DNA from: Achatina immaculata
Taxonomy: Eukaryota > Mollusca > Gastropoda > Stylommatophora > Achatinidae
DNA length: 64,000 nucleotides
NCBI GenBank assembly: GCA_009760885.1
Contig: CM019716.1
Coordinates: 11,726,438-11,790,437, forward strand
Direction: 5' to 3'
In this document: one piece after another, positions 52,640 to 63,875 of the stretch
How positions within the stretch are numbered: position 1 is the first letter of the stretch
How the letters are laid out: every line of letters starts with the position of its first letter
Notes under the pieces: model-generated
The model's input: only the letters and a program-made list of their open reading frames with translations
Told to the model about the DNA's origin: nothing
Databases searched by the model: none
Made by a program: the position numbers and the translations under genes

Positions 52640-54280
52640 TCATAAATTTAATGAACTAATCAAAATCAGGCCAATTCAAGAGCGAGAATGATGATATCTT
52701 TATATACTCTGGTGGAGAATTAGGAGGAAAGAATGGAGTGGCTTTTTACTTGGAACTTCTTTTTACTTCAACATCAAAAGCATTACTAGGTTACAATTTT
52801 TTTATATATAGGAAACTATGAGGCGTTGGTACGGTAAAGTAAGAGAACACAATTTTGTAGGATTAGATCTCGAAAAAATCGCAGACATAGCACTTTAGTG
52901 AGACGTGAGAGAAAGATTACAATCCAACAAGTGAGAGAATCCTTACTATCAGATTTAAGAGCACTCTTAGAAATGTAACAGTTATCCAGATAAATGGACC
53001 TACATCAGCAGCAGAAGAAGAGGAAGTAGAAGACTTTTTTAACACACTGCAAACGACGATAGACCAGGTACGGAAAAATGATATTGTATTAATAATGGGG
53101 ATTTTAATGCAAAAATTGGTACAGAAAGAGCAGAAGATGAAGGACATGTTGTAGGGAAATTTAGCATAGGACATAGAAAAAAGGCAGGCGACAATTTAAT
53201 GGCGTTTTGCATGGAAAATGAGCTAATGATCGCTAACACACTTTTTAAACAACATCCAAGAAAACTTTACACATGGGCATCACCTGACTGGAAAACCAAG
53301 AATCAAATAAATTACATTTTAGTGCAAAGAAGGTGGAGATCAAGTATAACATCAGCAAAAACTTTACCAGGTGCTGATTGTGACATGGACCATGAGTTAT
53401 TAATAGGAGACATGAAGATAAAGATAAAAAAGACAGTTACAGGATTAAGACAACTCCGCTTTGATCTTACAAAAATACCAGAACAATACGGTATAGAAGT
53501 GTTTTGAGACACTGATTGCTGTATTCCAAGAGATGACGCAAGATAAAGAAGCTACACAGGCCAGAGATACTTTAATAACAACAGATAAAGACATGGTTCC
53601 AATAAATAAAACACAAAAGAATGGATGGATTACAACAGACACACTAGAACTGATAAAACAACGAAGAGAAATGAAGACGCAATGGAAAGTAACAAGCAAC
53701 AACAAAGAGGAATTTAAATCTTTAACAAAGGAAGAACGAAGAAACATAAGAAAAGACGAAAGAAAAAAAATAATACATACAAGATTGTTGTGAAAGAATA
53801 GATGGACATCAGAAGTGTGGAAGAGATAGTGAAATGTTTAAAGAATTGAAGACATTTACGAGAAATGACACACCTAAGCTAAATGTAATTTGTGACGAGA
53901 TGGGGAATACCTTGACAGAGACAGAGGAAATTCTATAAAGATGGAAGGAATATTGCAGAAGAATGTATGAAACAACCGACTGTGAAAGCAGAAATCAACA
54001 GTGTGAATTATTATTGGAGGAGAAAGGACCCGAACCGATAATTGAAGAAGTTTTATGGGTAATAAAGAATCTGAAAAATGGTAAATCACCAGGATGTGAT
54101 GAGATAACAGCTGAATTTATTAAAGCAGGAGGAAAGAAATGTGTAACAATCTATCATGCACTATGTAAAAAGATATGGCATTCAGGTATGTGGCCAAAAG
54201 AATGGAAAAGAACTGTATTCATACCACTGCCAAAAAAGGGTAACCTGAAATTATGCACAAACTAGAACTGTTACCCTGTT
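52640..54280 (+). mobile_element. Family B retrotransposon, endonuclease and RT fingers
   Basis: The only substantial endonuclease domain in the window, on the plus strand with frameshifts. It reads IFIYSGGELGGKNGVAFYLE (52695), VTVIQINGPTSAAEE, NDIVLIMGDFNAKIG (53070, catalytic D-N block), RKLYTWASPDWKTKNQINYI (53270) and PGADCDMDHELLIGD (53370, the SDH block changed to MDH). The linker (53533-53793) has KTQKNGWITTDTLELIKQRR. RT fingers (54030-54250) have KNLKNGKSPGCDEITAEFIK and WKRTVFIPLPKKGN. It stops at NCYPV where an inverted B copy is inserted. Confidence 0.85.
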
Positions 54281-55562
54281 AGTCATTCATTCATTTGCAT
54301 GTCCCTTGCTGAGCTTTGCCTCCCTAACAGCTCTCCTGTAGGCCTTTCGGTTGTGAGCAAGATGGCCTGCTGCCGATGCATCCATTTGCAGATCATCAGT
54401 GACGTCTTGCAGCCATCTCCGCCTTGGTCTTCATCTCTTTCTTTCTCCCATTATGTACCCTTCCAAGACGGTCTTCCCTAGATTATCATGACGTTTAATG
54501 TGTCCAAAATATTTAAGTTTTCTCTCTTTAATCTTCTTTACTAGCCAGCCTTCTTCAATATTAAGTTCTTGTAGTATGGATATATTTGTTCTTTTTTGTG
54601 TCCACGATATTTGAAGAACTCTTCTGTAGCATTTACATTCAAAGGCATTTATATGTTTCTCATCTGTTAAGTGTCCAGGTCTCACAGACATATGTTGCGA
54701 TGGGAAAGATGCATGCCTTTAAAAATCTTATTTTTGTGGTTCTGTCTGTTCCTCTCCATAGATTTTTTAGTTGTTTTACTTTCCGAAGAGCGATAGATGT
54801 CCTACTTTTAATATCCCTCATTGTATCTCCATTATTAGTTAGTAGTGATCCAAGATATTCAAAACTCACCACTTCTTCCAGTTTTTCCTCATTGATAGAT
54901 ATTTCAGCTGCCTTGTTTGTTTTGTCAGTTGTCATCAATTTAGTTTTCTTCGCATTAAGATAGAGGTTTTGATCTTCACTGTTCTTACGGACTGACATAA
55001 TTAGTTTTTCCATTCCTTTTTGTGTTGTGGATAGTAATACTGTGTCATCAGCATATCTAATCTCTGGTATTTCATAACTTCCAATTGTTATGGCATCATA
55101 ATATTCTTTGTCTACGTCTTCTCTAACATTTCGCATTATATTTTCAGTATACAAGTTAAGTAAGTAAGGTGACAATATGCACCCCTGACGGACCCCTTGT
55201 TTTATGTCAAACCAAGTTGTTGTTTCACCATTTATTCTTACTGCTGCTTGTTGGTCTAGATACAGCAGAGATGTTAACTGTATCAAATGTGTTGGAAATC
55301 CCATTTTTTTTTCATTATTTCCCAAAGTTTCTGGTGTTGTACACAATCAAAAATGCCTTTGAGTAGTCAATAAAATATAAATATAGATTCACATTAAACT
55401 CTCTGCATTTCTCTATTATTAATCTTGTATTGAATATATGATCTCTTGATCCTCATCCTTGCCTGAAACCAGCTTGGACCCTATTGACTTCTTCTATTTT
55501 CTTACGAAGTCTACCCGTTATAATTTTATTAGCATGACTAATCAGGGCAACAGTTCTGTAGT
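54281..55562 (-). mobile_element. Family B retrotransposon, RT and C-terminus, inverted
   Basis: The minus strand begins near 55562 with an NYRTVALISHANKI-like reading. Then come palm motifs (LTSLLYLDQQAAVRINGETT, FDIKQGVRQGCILSPYLLNL, EIRYADDTVLLSTTQKG with intact YADD) and FEYLGSLLTNNGD, with 55346-54660 open for 228 codons. A frame break then leads to WTQKRTNISILQELNIEEGW and KYFGHIKRHDNLGKTVLEG. It ends in a (TGAA)n tail at 54281-54294. It interrupts the plus-strand B element. Confidence 0.87.
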
Positions 55563-55730
55563 TTTATATCTATACTACAAGATCTTAATATTGAAGAAGG
55601 CTGCCTGGTAAAGAGGATTAAAGAGAGAAAACTTAAATATTTTGGACACATTAAACGTCATGATAATCTAGAGAAGACCGTCTTGGAAGGGTGCATAATG
55701 GGACAAAGAAAGTAAAGGGACATGCAAATG
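55563..55730 (+). mobile_element. Family B 3' end, right part of the interrupted element
   Basis: The plus strand reads ILQDLNIEEGCLVKRIKERK and LKYFGHIKRHDNLEKTVLEG, then jumps after MGQRK to the last 15 bp of the family, GGGACATGCAAATG. About 150 bp are deleted and no tail remains. With 52640-54280 this would be one plus-strand element that has lost its RT palm. 55731-56055 has no supported feature. Confidence 0.75.
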
Positions 55731-56059
55731 GTTGACAGACTGAATCAAAATAGTAACTTTTCTAAATCAACTACACACAAACCCTAAATGTACTAAAAAT
55801 ATACCATTAAAACAGCACAAATTAGTAATGTTCATATAACAATAAATGTCCCTATAAAACTGCCAAGTCAAAGCACTGAAAGTTGTAGCAGTATATTATA
55901 CAGTGAACAGTTAGCGTACATTTTGTTTGAAAGGGAGAAAACAAATGCAGAATGATCGGGAAAACCCTATCCTCTGGTTGTCGCTCGGCTAGAAAAAAGG
56001 CACCATTCGGCACATGAACAGACAGAAAAAAAAGAGCAGACGACAAGGACTTCTTTCAT

Positions 56060-56565
56060 CCTTCCCGTGCCGTTAAACGTCACATAGGGCTCACATAGTT
56101 GTTTGCCAAGTTTTCCTGTTCTCGGTGTCTTTCAATTTCATCAAGGGATGTTATGCCAACTAAATTGGCTTCTCTTAACAATATCCTCTTTAGAGTTTCA
56201 CGTGGTCGACCTCTTTTTCTTCGGCCTGTTATGCTCCACTTGAGAGCTTCTTTTGGTATTCTCTGGTTGTTTCTTCTCATCACATGACCGACATATGCCC
56301 ATCTTCTTTTTCTTGTCCCCCATGAGACAGGTTGTTGTTTGCTCATCTGTCTTATCTCTGCGTTGTTCTTGAATTCATTCCACTTTATACCAAGTATTTT
56401 CCTCAGGTATTTGTTTTCAAAAGATTCTAATTTCTTGTCTATTTCTTTAGTTGTTTTCCAACTTTCGCATGCATAAATGAGGGTTGATATTACATTTGAA
56501 TTGAATAATCTTAACTTGGTTTTTGTGCTTATAACATTTGAATTCCATAAGTTCTCATGATAAAA
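56060..56565 (-). mobile_element. Family C retrotransposon, 3' fragment
   Basis: The minus strand is open over about 198 codons (56676-56080). It reads NVISTKTKLRLFNSNVISTL, IYACESWKTTKEIDKKLESF, LRKILGIKWNEFKNNAEIRQ, RWAYVGHVMRRNNQ and RRKRGRPRETLKRILLREAN. It ends at GTTTAACGGCACGGGAAGGA. It is closest to the copies at 15495 and 37425. 56566-57300 is unassigned; near 56778 it contains GCCGAAACGTC. Confidence 0.87.
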
Positions 56566-57304
56566 AATGGATATAAAATGCGTTATTGGAAGTGTGCATA
56601 CGAATTTCAACTTGTGTTCTTCCAAGACTGAAGCTAAGTTTTCTATACCTTCTAATTTTTCATCATTTTTTTTCATTTGTTAAAAAATAGTGTTTCTTTA
56701 ACACAGGATTCATGTGAATCTATACTTTGTCTCCTCTCTCTGATTCTTCGTCCTGTTTGTGTTTGTATGATGAAAGCTCACGCCGAAACGTCACAACTTT
56801 GTTTTCGTTAAATAATAAAGCTGTTTCTACTTTTTTCCTAGTTTATACATTTTGGTATCACAGCTTTACTGCAGTGCCTCGTGTATAGTTACATACTTAT
56901 ACACTAATTACTGTGTGTTACTAGGACATTAGTAGACTCTGGAAATTTGTTCTATATATGTGCCTTGAAGTAACGTCCTGACACGTACTTTAGGAATTGT
57001 TCGTGCCACTGTCACATCGTCTCATCGTCTTCCAGTGTACCATTAAAAATCATGATAACTCTATAATGCTGTCTTGTGCTGTTTTATTCTGCCACTGACA
57101 GAATGACCGATCCTGGGGAAAGTTCGTCTGTAGGCGTTTAGTATTCGGACACCAAAAAGAAGTACCATCACCATCATCTAAGTCTATATAGCTTAAAAAA
57201 TTGCAGCCTGTCTCATTGGAGCCCCGTCACATGTGAACATCAAGCAATAATTATGAACCTCCTTTAAAGTGACGACATCTCTTCCCGAATAATTATTCGT
57301 ATAA

Positions 57305-57660
57305 TTGTTAGCAATGTCAAGGCACAGAAAGATAACGACATCTCTTCCAGATAGTCCAACTCAGCTCAGACGAAGAACGGACTTGACAGGCAGGAAGCAT
57401 GATAAGCTTGCCGTGGTAACCAAGCTAACTAGTGATACGTGGACCTTAGCTGGACAGCCATCGTGCAACCACAGGCAAGTGGCTGAAGCAGGAACTACAG
57501 GACCCAGGTCGAGATGCAGCCAGTTCCACCCAGGCGGGGCAGAAAGCGTGCAGGATAGCGACAGCGAACAAGGCACCCACTTGCATAAGAGGGCCAGGCA
57601 TTTGGCCCCCTCGAGTACAGCTAAAGTCAGGGCAGGATCAGGATATTGTAACATGGCAAC
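57305..57660 (+). other. Unrecognised open frame leading into an array
   Basis: ATG 57314 opens a frame of unique sequence (SRHRKITTSLPDSPTQLRRR, VTKLTSDTWTLAGQPSCNHR, ESVQDSDSEQGTHLHKRARH) that continues into the 37 bp array until 57901. It is GC-richer than the surroundings. No domain is recognised, and the minus strand is open too. It could be a fragment of a gag-like or host coding region. Confidence 0.25.
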
Positions 57661-59080
57661 ATTCGACCAAGAGAGCCAGAGATTTGCTCCCTCCAAGAAG
57701 ACAGCAAGAGAGATAGAGATTTGCCCCCTCCAAGAAGACAGCAAGAGAACCAGAGATTTGTCCCCTCCAAGAAGACAGCAAGAGAGCCAGAGATTTGCTC
57801 CCTCCAAGAAGACAGCAAGAGAGCTAGAGATTTGCCCCCTCCAAGAAGACAGCAAGAGAGCCAGAGATTTACCCCCTCCAAGAGGACAGCAAGAGAGCTA
57901 GAGATTTGCTCCCTCCAAGAAGACAGCAAGAGAGCCAGAGATTTGCCCCCTCCAAGAAGGCAGCAAGAGAGCTAGAGATTTGCTCCCTCGAAGAAGACAG
58001 CTTGAGAGCTAGAGATTTGCTCCCTCCAAGAAGGCAGCAAGAGAGCTAGAGATTTGTCCCCTCCAAGAAGGCAGCAAGAGAGCTAGAGATTTGCTCCCTC
58101 CAAGAAGACAGCAAGAGAGCTAGAGATTTGCCCCCTCCAAGAAGACAGCTTGAGAGCTAGAGATTTGCCCCCTCCAAGAAGACAGCAAGAGAGCCAGAGA
58201 TTTGTCCCCTCCAAGAAGACAGCAAGAGAGCTAGAGATTTGCCCCCTCCAAGAAGACAGCAAGAGAGCTAGAGATTTGTCCCCTCAAAGAAGACAGCAAG
58301 AGAGCTAGAGATTTGCCCCCTCAAAGAAGACAGCAAGAGAGCCAGAGATTTACCCCCTCCAAGAAGACAGCTTGAGAGCTAGAGATTTGCTCCCTCCAAT
58401 AAGACAGCAAGAGAGCCAGAGATTTGCCCCCTCCAAGAAGGCAGCAAGAGAGCTAGAGATTTGCTCCCTCCAAGAAGACAGCTTGAGAGCTAGAGATTTG
58501 CCCCCTCCAAGAAGGCAGCAAGAGAGCTAGAGATTTGTCCCCTCCAAGAAGGCAGCAAGAGAGCTAGAGATTTGCTCCCTCCAAGAAGACAGCTAGAGAT
58601 TTGCTCCCTCCAAGAAGACAGCAAGAGAGCTAGAGATTTGCTCCCTCCAATAAGACAGCTTGAGAGCTAGAGATTTGCTCCCTCCAATAAGACAGCTTGA
58701 GAGCTAGAGATTTGCTCCCTCCAAGAAGACAGCTTGTGAGCTAGAGATTTGCTCCCTCCAAGAAGACAGCTTGAGAGCTAGAGATTTGCTCCCTCCAAGA
58801 AGGCAGCAAGAGAGCTAGAGATTTGCTCCCTCCAAGAAGACAGCAAGAGAGCTAGAGATTTGCTCCCTCCAAGAAGACAGCTTGAGAGCTAGAGATTTGC
58901 TCCCTCCAAGAAGACAGCTTGAGAGCTAGAGATTTGCTCCCTCCAAGAAGGCAGCAAGAGAGCTAGAGATTTGCTCCCTCCAAAACAACAGCAAGAGAGC
59001 TAGAGATTTGCTCCCTCCAAGAAGACAGCTTGAGAGCTAGAGATTTGCTCCCTCCAAGAAGACAGCTTGAGAGCTAAGGA
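57660..59080. repeat. 37 bp minisatellite
   Basis: About 38 copies of GAGCTAGAGATTTGCTCCCT followed by CCAAGAAGACAGCAAGA. Variants GCTTGAGAG, AAGGCAGC and TGTCCCCT are scattered in recurring combinations. Open frames here are by-products of the repeat. Confidence 0.95.
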
Positions 59081-59289
59081 TTGACCAAGTCTCGATTCAG
59101 GAAACTATAGAGCCCAGGATTGGCCCACTCTCGGTTCAGAAAGCAGGTAAGCATATCAGACGATGCCATCAAGTTGTCACAGATATCGTATGCAGGAAGT
59201 CGATGATAATATGTCGACAAGGCAAGGAAGTTGACATAATTCAATGCCGCTGTGCACCGAGCTGCTAACAATAATATGAAATCCAAGTG

Positions 59290-59427
59290 CCACATACGCA
59301 GGTGACAATAATGTAGCCACATACGTAGGTGACAATAATGTAGCCACATACGTAGGTGACAATAATGTAGCCACATACGTAGGTGACAATAATGTAGCCA
59401 CATACGTAGGTGACAATAATGTAGGCT
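59290..59427. repeat. 27 bp minisatellite
   Basis: Five copies of CCACATACGTAGGTGACAAT followed by AATGTAG. Confidence 0.93.
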
Positions 59428-59514
59428 AATGACGAACACTTATATACAAGAGTGCCCAGGGGTGCAGAAGACAGCAGCACTCCGTTCTTGTTGACGAAAC
59501 AAATAGAATTTGTG

Positions 59515-59721
59515 CCTTGTCTCTGTCTCCTTGTCTCTGTCTCCTTGTCTCTGTCTCCTTGTCTCTGTCTCCTTGTCTCTGTTTCCTTGTCTCTGTCTCC
59601 TTGTCTCTGTTTCTTTGTCTCTGTCTCCTTGTCTCTGTTTCCTTGTCTCTGTTTCTTTGTCTCTGTTTCCTTGTCTCTGTTTCCTTGTCTCTGTTTCCTT
59701 GTCTCTGTTTCCTTGTTCTAC
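59515..59721. repeat. 14 bp minisatellite, locus 1
   Basis: About 15 copies of TTGTCTCTGTCTCC or TTGTCTCTGTTTCC. The same unit forms a separate array at 61755-61975. It abuts the start of repeat L copy 2. Confidence 0.93.
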
Positions 59722-60480
59722 TTTCTCTTACAGTCGAAATTATTCTCTTTCCAATGTCTGCTTAACTATCCGCTCCACAGACTCTTCTTCCCAGGAACGA
59801 TCATTCTCTCTAGTGGCACAGTAGCAGCACAGTAGCTCACAGTAGCAGCACAATAGCAGCACAGTAGCAGCACAGTAGCAGGAATATTGCGTTTTAAAAG
59901 ACTTTATTGATGCACAGGGTGACGATGACAAGACTCACGACAAGACGAATTTCCAAGTCAAGACAACATACAGAACAAATTCCAGGCAGCTACAGCCGTC
60001 CGTAGACGTTCATTGCCATCAGAACTTCTAACTACATTTCTAAACCTCTGCTAATCTAACACAGTACACAGAAACTACATTTTGGTACAGACAAGCTAAC
60101 CTGACCTACTCTGTCCTAACTCGACTTCAGATGTTTCGACATCATCTGATTTCTGCCTCACGAGTTTTCTTTCTCTGCCAGTCCCACGTGAACCATGTAT
60201 CCCACGTGAACCATGTATACCACGTGAACCATGTATCCCACGTGAACCATGTATCCCACGTGAACCATGTATCCCACGTGAACCATGTATCCCACGTGAA
60301 CCATGTATCTCACGTGAACCATGTATCCCACGTGAACCATGTATCCCATGTGAAAAATGAGTTAAAGGAGAATATTTCTAAGCTCAAACTTACTATTTAA
60401 TATGAGACATAACTCTTTTTTATCCTAACTTTCCAATTCTCTAATGACTTGTTTAACTTTTTTCTATTATTCTACAATTT
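59722..60480. repeat. Dispersed repeat L, copy 2, with 18 bp expansion
   Basis: Counterpart of 50715-51440. The CAGTAGCAGCA block is shorter here (59815-59885). At 60180-60355, by contrast, CACGTGAACCATGTATCC (18 bp) is repeated ten times where copy 1 has one imperfect unit. The array thus arose after the two copies separated. Confidence 0.88.
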
Positions 60481-60656
60481 GATACAATAAGTTACTGTAA
60501 ATTTTTCAAATTAAAAACAAACTATTACCTTTTCCAAATTATAAAAGTAATGATTTCACATAGAAGAGAACCACACATTCACTACAGTCTGGACTTAACA
60601 TGTATTCCAGCAGTAGAACAAATTTGCTCAATATGCAGAACAAATGACAGAACAAA

Positions 60657-61420
60657 CAAGACCTGCAAAATCTCTTGGATAAAGTCGCCAAAGAAAGTGA
60701 ACAGAAAGGCTTTACTTTGAACATCAAAAAGACAGAGACTATGGTTATATCTAAGAAACAGAATCCACCAGCATGCAGTTTAAAATTAAACGGAACTATT
60801 CTAAAGCAGTTGCAGAAATTCAAATACCTTGGAGCAGTAATAACTTCAGATGGGAAATGCAGAACAGAAATTAGGAACAGAATAGGCCAAGCAAAGACTG
60901 CATTTCAGAGAATGAGAAACATATTATCCGACACATCCTTATCCATGAGTGTTAGAAAATCGGTCCTTAAATGTCATATTTATCCTCTCTTGTGTAGATG
61001 GAAGTGATTCATAGATAATGGGCATTTCCGCACAAAGATCTTTGGAAACAATAGAAATGTGCTTTATCAGAAGAATACTGCGAACTCCATGGACTGGACA
61101 GTAAAGAGAACTAATGGAGAATGTTTGACAAGAGCTGGAGGCACACAAGAAAATCTTGTCAAAAAAGATAAGACATGTACTTTCAAAAGGACATGCAATG
61201 AGAAGAGGGGCCACTGAAAATATTGTAACAACAGGAAAAATAGAAGGAAGAAGAGCCAGAGGAAGACCAAGAGAAATGATACTGGACAGTCTGACGGGAT
61301 GGTGTGAGAGGAGATCACCAACTGAGCTGATAGCCTGCATGAAGGATCGAGTACTATGGAAAAATATAATAGCCAACGCCAGTCGGCACGGCACTTGATG
61401 ATGATGATGATGATGATGAT
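60657..61420 (+). mobile_element. Family A retrotransposon, 3' fragment
   Basis: Flanked by GACAGAACAAA (60646-60656) and GACAAAACAAA (61421-61431), an 11 bp duplication with one mismatch. The plus strand reads LDKVAKESEQKGFTLNIKKT, FKYLGAVITSDGKCRTEI and RIGQAKTAFQRMRNIL. Frame breaks occur near 61007 and 61100, then GRRARGRPREMILDSLTGW and NIIANASRHGT. The tail is (ATG)n at 61395-61420. Confidence 0.88.
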
Positions 61421-61754
61421 GACAAAACAAATCCACGTGATTAACTTCTTCAGTATTAATCATATGACTTTGTTATTCTGTTTCTATGTTATTGGCACAT
61501 TTACTTCTAGACATCTGTGACTGAATTCTCGAATATCTTCCTAAGAACGAAGATTTCAAAATGGCATTTGCAAGATTAAGTCAGATATTTTTGGATTTTT
61601 TTTTTTCATGTTTCAAATGTTGCCTTCATTAGATGGAACAGCCATGGCATTTCAGAGATGAAATTGCTGTGAAACATTTTTTGTTCATGGCGGAGGTAAT
61701 TAGTTACTGTCCCTGCTTTTATTCACCATCACTTTTCTTATCAAGATACTCTAT

Positions 61755-61976
61755 CTATCTCCTTGTCTCTGTCTCCTTGTCTCTGTTTCCTTATCTCTGT
61801 CTCCTTGTCTCTGTTTCCTTGTCTCTCTCTCTCTCTCTCTCATTGTCTGTTTCCTTGTCTCTGTCTCCTTGTCTCTGTTTCCTTGTCTCTGTTTCCTTGT
61901 CTCTGTCTCCTTGTCTCTGTCTCCTTGTCTCTGTTTCCTTGTCTCTGTTTCCTTGTCTCTGTTTCCTTGTCTCTGT
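61755..61976. repeat. 14 bp minisatellite, locus 2
   Basis: About 15 copies of the 14 bp unit of 59515-59721, with a (TC)n patch at about 61824. 61421-61754 holds no supported gene. Confidence 0.93.
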
Positions 61977-62164
61977 AACCGTTCCTGTCACGCTTATTCT
62001 GGGACTGATCACGTGATATGTAGACTGATATTCTGTGTTTTCTGTGACTGCTTTCTTCTACACTAGATATTTCCAAGATTTGGTTATCTGTCTTCTGTGA
62101 AGACGAAGAAGAAGAAGAAGAAGAATTATTTTCTGTAAAGCAGATCACTTTCTGATATAAAGTA

Positions 62165-62622
62165 TCACTTAATGCATTTTCTGTAGTTGTAATGCATGCA
62201 ATTTTCTTGTAGTTGTAATACGTGCTGTTTTCTTGTAGTTGTAATACATGCAAGTTTCATATAGTTGTAACATACGCAATTTTCTTGTAGTTGTAATACA
62301 TGCTGTTTTCTTGTAGTTGTAATACATGCAAGTTTCATATAGTTTTAACATATGCAATTTTCTTGTAGTTGTAATGCATGTGGTTTTCGTGTGGTTGTGA
62401 TACATGCAAATTTCTCGTAGTTGTGATACATGCAAATTTCTCGTAGTTGTGATACATGCAAATTTCTCGTAGTTGTGATACATGCAAATCTCTCGTAATT
62501 GTGATACATGCAAATTTCTCGTAGTTGTGATACATGCAAATTTCTCGTAGTTGTGATACATGCAAATTTCTCGTAGTTGTGATACATGCAAATTTCTCGT
62601 AGTTGTGATACATGCAACAGTT
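62165..62622. repeat. 26 bp minisatellite
   Basis: About 17 copies of GTAGTTGTGATACATGCAAA followed by TTTCTC. They are clean at 62400-62620 and diverged to the left. A (GAA)n tract lies at 62101-62126. The array ends 85 bp before the host exon. Confidence 0.93.
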
Positions 62623-62706
62623 TATACTTCTTGGAAGGGGGCACAATGAGAGGTCTCTACACTGATCATGAGACAAAAAAACTGACCTTCCATTGTTTCT
62701 TCCCAG

Positions 62707-62956
62707 TTCAAAGACGGTCCAGTCTGAACTCACCAGCGTCCAGAGACACGACCTTGACCTCCGTAGCGTCCCCAGCTCGCCGGCCACCAGCTTTGGCCTC
62801 TGTCAGCACTGATGACATCCTTGGCCAGGACATCGAGACTGGGCTGTCAATCACGAGTCCAGGCATGCTCAGCATGGCTTCGATGTGGAGTACCAGTGAT
62901 TTACATCACAACATGGCGGCCACGACAGCCAAACATGAGCCGGACACAGTGTCTCA
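62707..62956 (+). CDS. Host gene internal exon
   Basis: A 250 bp exon with acceptor TTGTTTCTTCCCAG at 62706 and donor CTCA|GTAAGT at 62957. It starts at codon position 2, fitting the phase 1 end of the exon at 48156, and leaves in phase 2. It reads QRRSSLNSPASRDTTLTSVA, SPARRPPALASVSTDDILGQ, DIETGLSITSPGMLSMASMW and HHNMAATTAKHEPDTVS. It is Ser/Thr/Pro-rich and probably disordered, GC-richer than its surroundings and free of repeats. Function unknown. Confidence 0.6.
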
Positions 62957-62959
62957 GTA

Positions 62960-62990
<31 letters not shown>

Positions 62991-63312
62991 TGCATGTCCT
63001 TTACGGAACTTTGCCTCCCCAGAAGCTCTCACGTAGGCCTCTCGGTTGTGAGCAAGATGGCCTGCTGCTGATACATCCATTTGTAGTTCATCAACGATGT
63101 CTTGCAGCCATCTTCGCCTTGGTCTTCCTCTCTTTCTTGTTCATATTAGGTACCCTTCCAAGACGGTCTTATCTAGATTATCATTACGTTTATTGTGTCC
63201 AAAATATTTAGGTTTTCTCTCTTTAATCCTCTTCACTAACCAGGCAACGCCAATATTAAGTTCTTGTAGTATGGATATATTTGTTCTTTTTTATGTCCAT
63301 GATATTCTTATG
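62957..63312 (-). mobile_element. Family B retrotransposon, 3' fragment at a splice donor
   Basis: Minus-strand 3' end of family B: antisense GCATGTCCTTTACGGAACTT, CTCTCGGTTGTGAGCAAGAT and CTTGCAGCCATCTTCGCCTT match 5725-5860 and 54295-54430. It is truncated near 63312. Its tail is (GACT)n, seen as GTAAGTCAGTCAGTCAG from 62957, which overlaps the donor of the host exon. Confidence 0.8.
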
Positions 63313-63339
63313 TAAGAAGTTGTGAGTGGTCGAACGTTT

Positions 63340-63875
63340 TCTTAAACATAAATTTGTGGTCTGTGGTGACGTGATCTGTGGTGACGTCAACTTGTGGTCG
63401 CATGAATGTGTGGTCTGTGGTCACTTCAGTTTGTATTTTGTGGTTACGTGAACTTGTGGTCTGTGGTCACTTCAGTTTGTGTTTTGTGGTTACATGAACT
63501 TGTGGTCTGTGGTCACTTCAGTTTGTGTTTTGTGGTTACATGAACTTGTGGTCTGTGGTCACTTCAGTTTGTGTTTTTTTGGTTACATGAACTTGTGGTC
63601 TGTGGTCACTTCAGTGTGTGTTTTGTGGTTACATGAACTTGTGGTCTGTGGTCACTTCAGTGTGTGTTTTGTGGTTACATGAACTTGTGGTCTGTGGTCA
63701 CTTCAGTTTGCGTTTTGTGGTTACATGAACTTGTGATCTGTGGTCACTTCAGTTTGCGTTTTGTGGTGACATGAACGTGTGGTCTGTGGTCACTTCAGTT
63801 TGTGTTTTGTGGTTACATGAACTTGTGGTCTGTGGTCACTTCAGTTTGTGTTTTGTGGTTACATGAACTTGTGGT
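63340..63875. repeat. 46 bp minisatellite
   Basis: About 11 copies of GTGGTTACATGAACTTGTGG, TCTGTGGTCACTTCAGTTTG and TGTTTT. The final 63876-64000 has no feature. Confidence 0.94.

Larger units (their letters stand above)
48157..62706 (+). other. Inferred 14.55 kb intron
   Basis: Bounded by the donor GTTTGT at 48157 and the acceptor GTTTCTTCCCAG at 62706, both phase 1. Its content is entirely repeats and retrotransposon remnants, listed separately. 48190-48790 is AT-rich unique sequence. Other small exons inside cannot be excluded. Confidence 0.4.
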
